A DNA stretch of 64,000 nt from Spongiihabitans sp965206355 (GTDB lineage Bacteria > Pseudomonadota > Gammaproteobacteria > Arenicellales > Poriferihabitantaceae): assembly GCA_965206355.1 (NCBI GenBank), contig OZ242212.1, positions 124,001 through 188,000 of the forward strand. The letters run 5' to 3'. This document shows, one piece after another, positions 63,300 to 64,000 of this stretch. Made by a program: the position numbers and the translations under genes. Position 1 is the first letter of the stretch. Each line of letters starts with the position of its first letter. A model generated the notes under the pieces. That model was not told where the DNA came from, did not search any database, and saw only the letters and a program-made list of their open reading frames with translations.

Positions 63300-64000
63300 A
63301 TGTTTATGCACACACTTGATCAAATTCACCGCTTAGCGCAACAACAGGGTCTGCTTGTTCGGGGTGGCTTTGCTGTGGATGATGCGGACAATGTGCCGCC
63401 AGTCGCTAAGGGGGTGGCTACGGTAACGCTGGTTTTGTTTGGTAATGCCGGTTCTTCTTTATGGGAATGTTTCTCAAGTTCCAAAGAATATGCCGATGCG
63501 CTGCCCGATCCGCTGAATCGCTGGAGTAAAAGAATAGGAGAGGACATTGCCAACCAGCTATGTGGTCGTGCCTTATTTCCTTTTGGTGAACCTCCATACC
63601 AACCGTTTATTGACTGGGCGAAAAAAGCCGAGTCTTTGCATTGCTCAAAAATCGGCATGCTTATTCATCCCCGCTACGGGTTGTGGCATGCTTATCGGTT
63701 TGCTATCGCTTTACCCACGCACATATCGGGATTGGCAGCTGATGAATCCGCGGCTAATCTCGCTGACGATTTTATTGCAGGAGATATGATTGAGCAGGAT
63801 ATTTGTCAACGCTGTGTTGAACAACCTTGTTTAAGTGCCTGTCCGGTAGGTGCGTTTACTCAGTCGGGTTATGATGTTGCCGTTTGTTATGATTTTCTAA
63901 AACGCGATTCGGGCACGCAACCCGGAGGATGCCGCAAGGGCGGTTGCCAATCGAGAGTAGCCTGTCCGCAAGGACACAGGTTTCGTTATCAGGCTGAACA
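63300..64000 (+). CDS. 4Fe-4S ferredoxin-domain protein (partial, runs off the window)
   Basis: An ATG at 63300 (or 63306) opens a frame that has no stop before the window end (over 230 codons). It reads LDQIHRLAQQQGLLVRGGFA, later IGMLIHPRYGLWHAYRFAI, then a ferredoxin cluster IEQDICQRCVEQPCLSACPV with the spacing C-x2-C-x4-C-x3-C-P, and further cysteines (GGCRKGGCQSRVACPQG). It resembles small Fe-S reductase-associated proteins distantly related to epoxyqueuosine reductase, but has no clear named family. The 222-bp gap before it holds short ATTCGTAATTCGT-like repeats. Confidence 0.7.
   Translation, partial: MFMHTLDQIHRLAQQQGLLVRGGFAVDDADNVPPVAKGVATVTLVLFGNAGSSLWECFSSSKEYADALPDPLNRWSKRIGEDIANQLCGRALFPFGEPPYQPFIDWAKKAESLHCSKIGMLIHPRYGLWHAYRFAIALPTHISGLAADESAANLADDFIAGDMIEQDICQRCVEQPCLSACPVGAFTQSGYDVAVCYDFLKRDSGTQPGGCRKGGCQSRVACPQGHRFRYQAE

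Overview
The window looks like a chromosomal segment of an uncultured, probably marine or host-associated gammaproteobacterium. The evidence is gene order rather than a marker gene: hisB-H-A-F-I next to tatABC, mutY-yggX, lptE-holA-proA, and a yejABEF-type peptide importer all follow gammaproteobacterial arrangements. Base composition is moderate. The segment mixes compact housekeeping operons with catabolic islands for sulfur- and phosphorus-containing organics and with decaying defense genes. No rRNA, tRNA, intact transposase gene or CRISPR array was seen.

Layout. 1-10.4 kb: TauE/SafE exporter, amidase, metF, then a catabolic group: a broken ThDP decarboxylase, a sulfopyruvate decarboxylase-like enzyme, an Ldh-family dehydrogenase, an aldehyde dehydrogenase and an M19 dipeptidase. 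Sulfonate breakdown is a plausible but unproven reading of this group. 10.4-13 kb: DUF1223 protein, msrB and a HAD phosphatase. 13.2-18.4 kb: tatABC and hisIFAHB on the minus strand, with no hisE between hisI and tatA. 18.5-21.3 kb: a secreted FGE-like protein, pssA and psd. 21.6-26.3 kb: remains of two restriction-modification loci on either side of a large sarcosine/dimethylglycine dehydrogenase. 26.6-37.7 kb: a 2-aminoethylphosphonate locus (phnW, LysR regulator, PhnS/T/UV transporter) with a formylglycine-type sulfatase/phosphonate monoester hydrolase, a Na/Pi transporter and an EamA permease. 38.2-51 kb: housekeeping genes (yggX, mutY, yejABEF, a TPK-like gene, aroE, a 5'-nucleotidase, proA, holA, lptE). 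51.2-62.2 kb: a defense island. 62.3-64 kb: a MoeB/ThiF enzyme and the start of a ferredoxin-type gene that runs off the window.

The defense island is the most interesting part. On the minus strand it reads: SNF2 helicase with an N-terminal PLD nuclease domain, vapB, vapC, a large Eco57I-class DNA methyltransferase, and a DUF3644 (HEPN-like) gene. The downstream genes are packed with 1-10 bp overlaps. A vapBC module with its own palindromic operator sits between helicase and methyltransferase, and its VapC lacks one of the expected acidic active-site residues. The methyltransferase has a one-base frameshift close to its end, and the lost tail is still readable in the next frame. A second, detached copy of the same tail lies 1.9 kb further on, fused by the same ATGA overlap to a different accessory pair (DUF488 protein plus an unrecognised partner). 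This suggests that accessory modules are exchanged behind a conserved methyltransferase tail.

Repeats: four complete 139-bp copies of a MITE-like element with 13-bp perfect terminal inverted repeats, three with exact 5-bp target duplications, plus one diverged end at the window start. The defense island also carries a palindromic GC-rich repeat, a 20-bp-period array grown from half of that palindrome, and a 109-bp tandem duplication.
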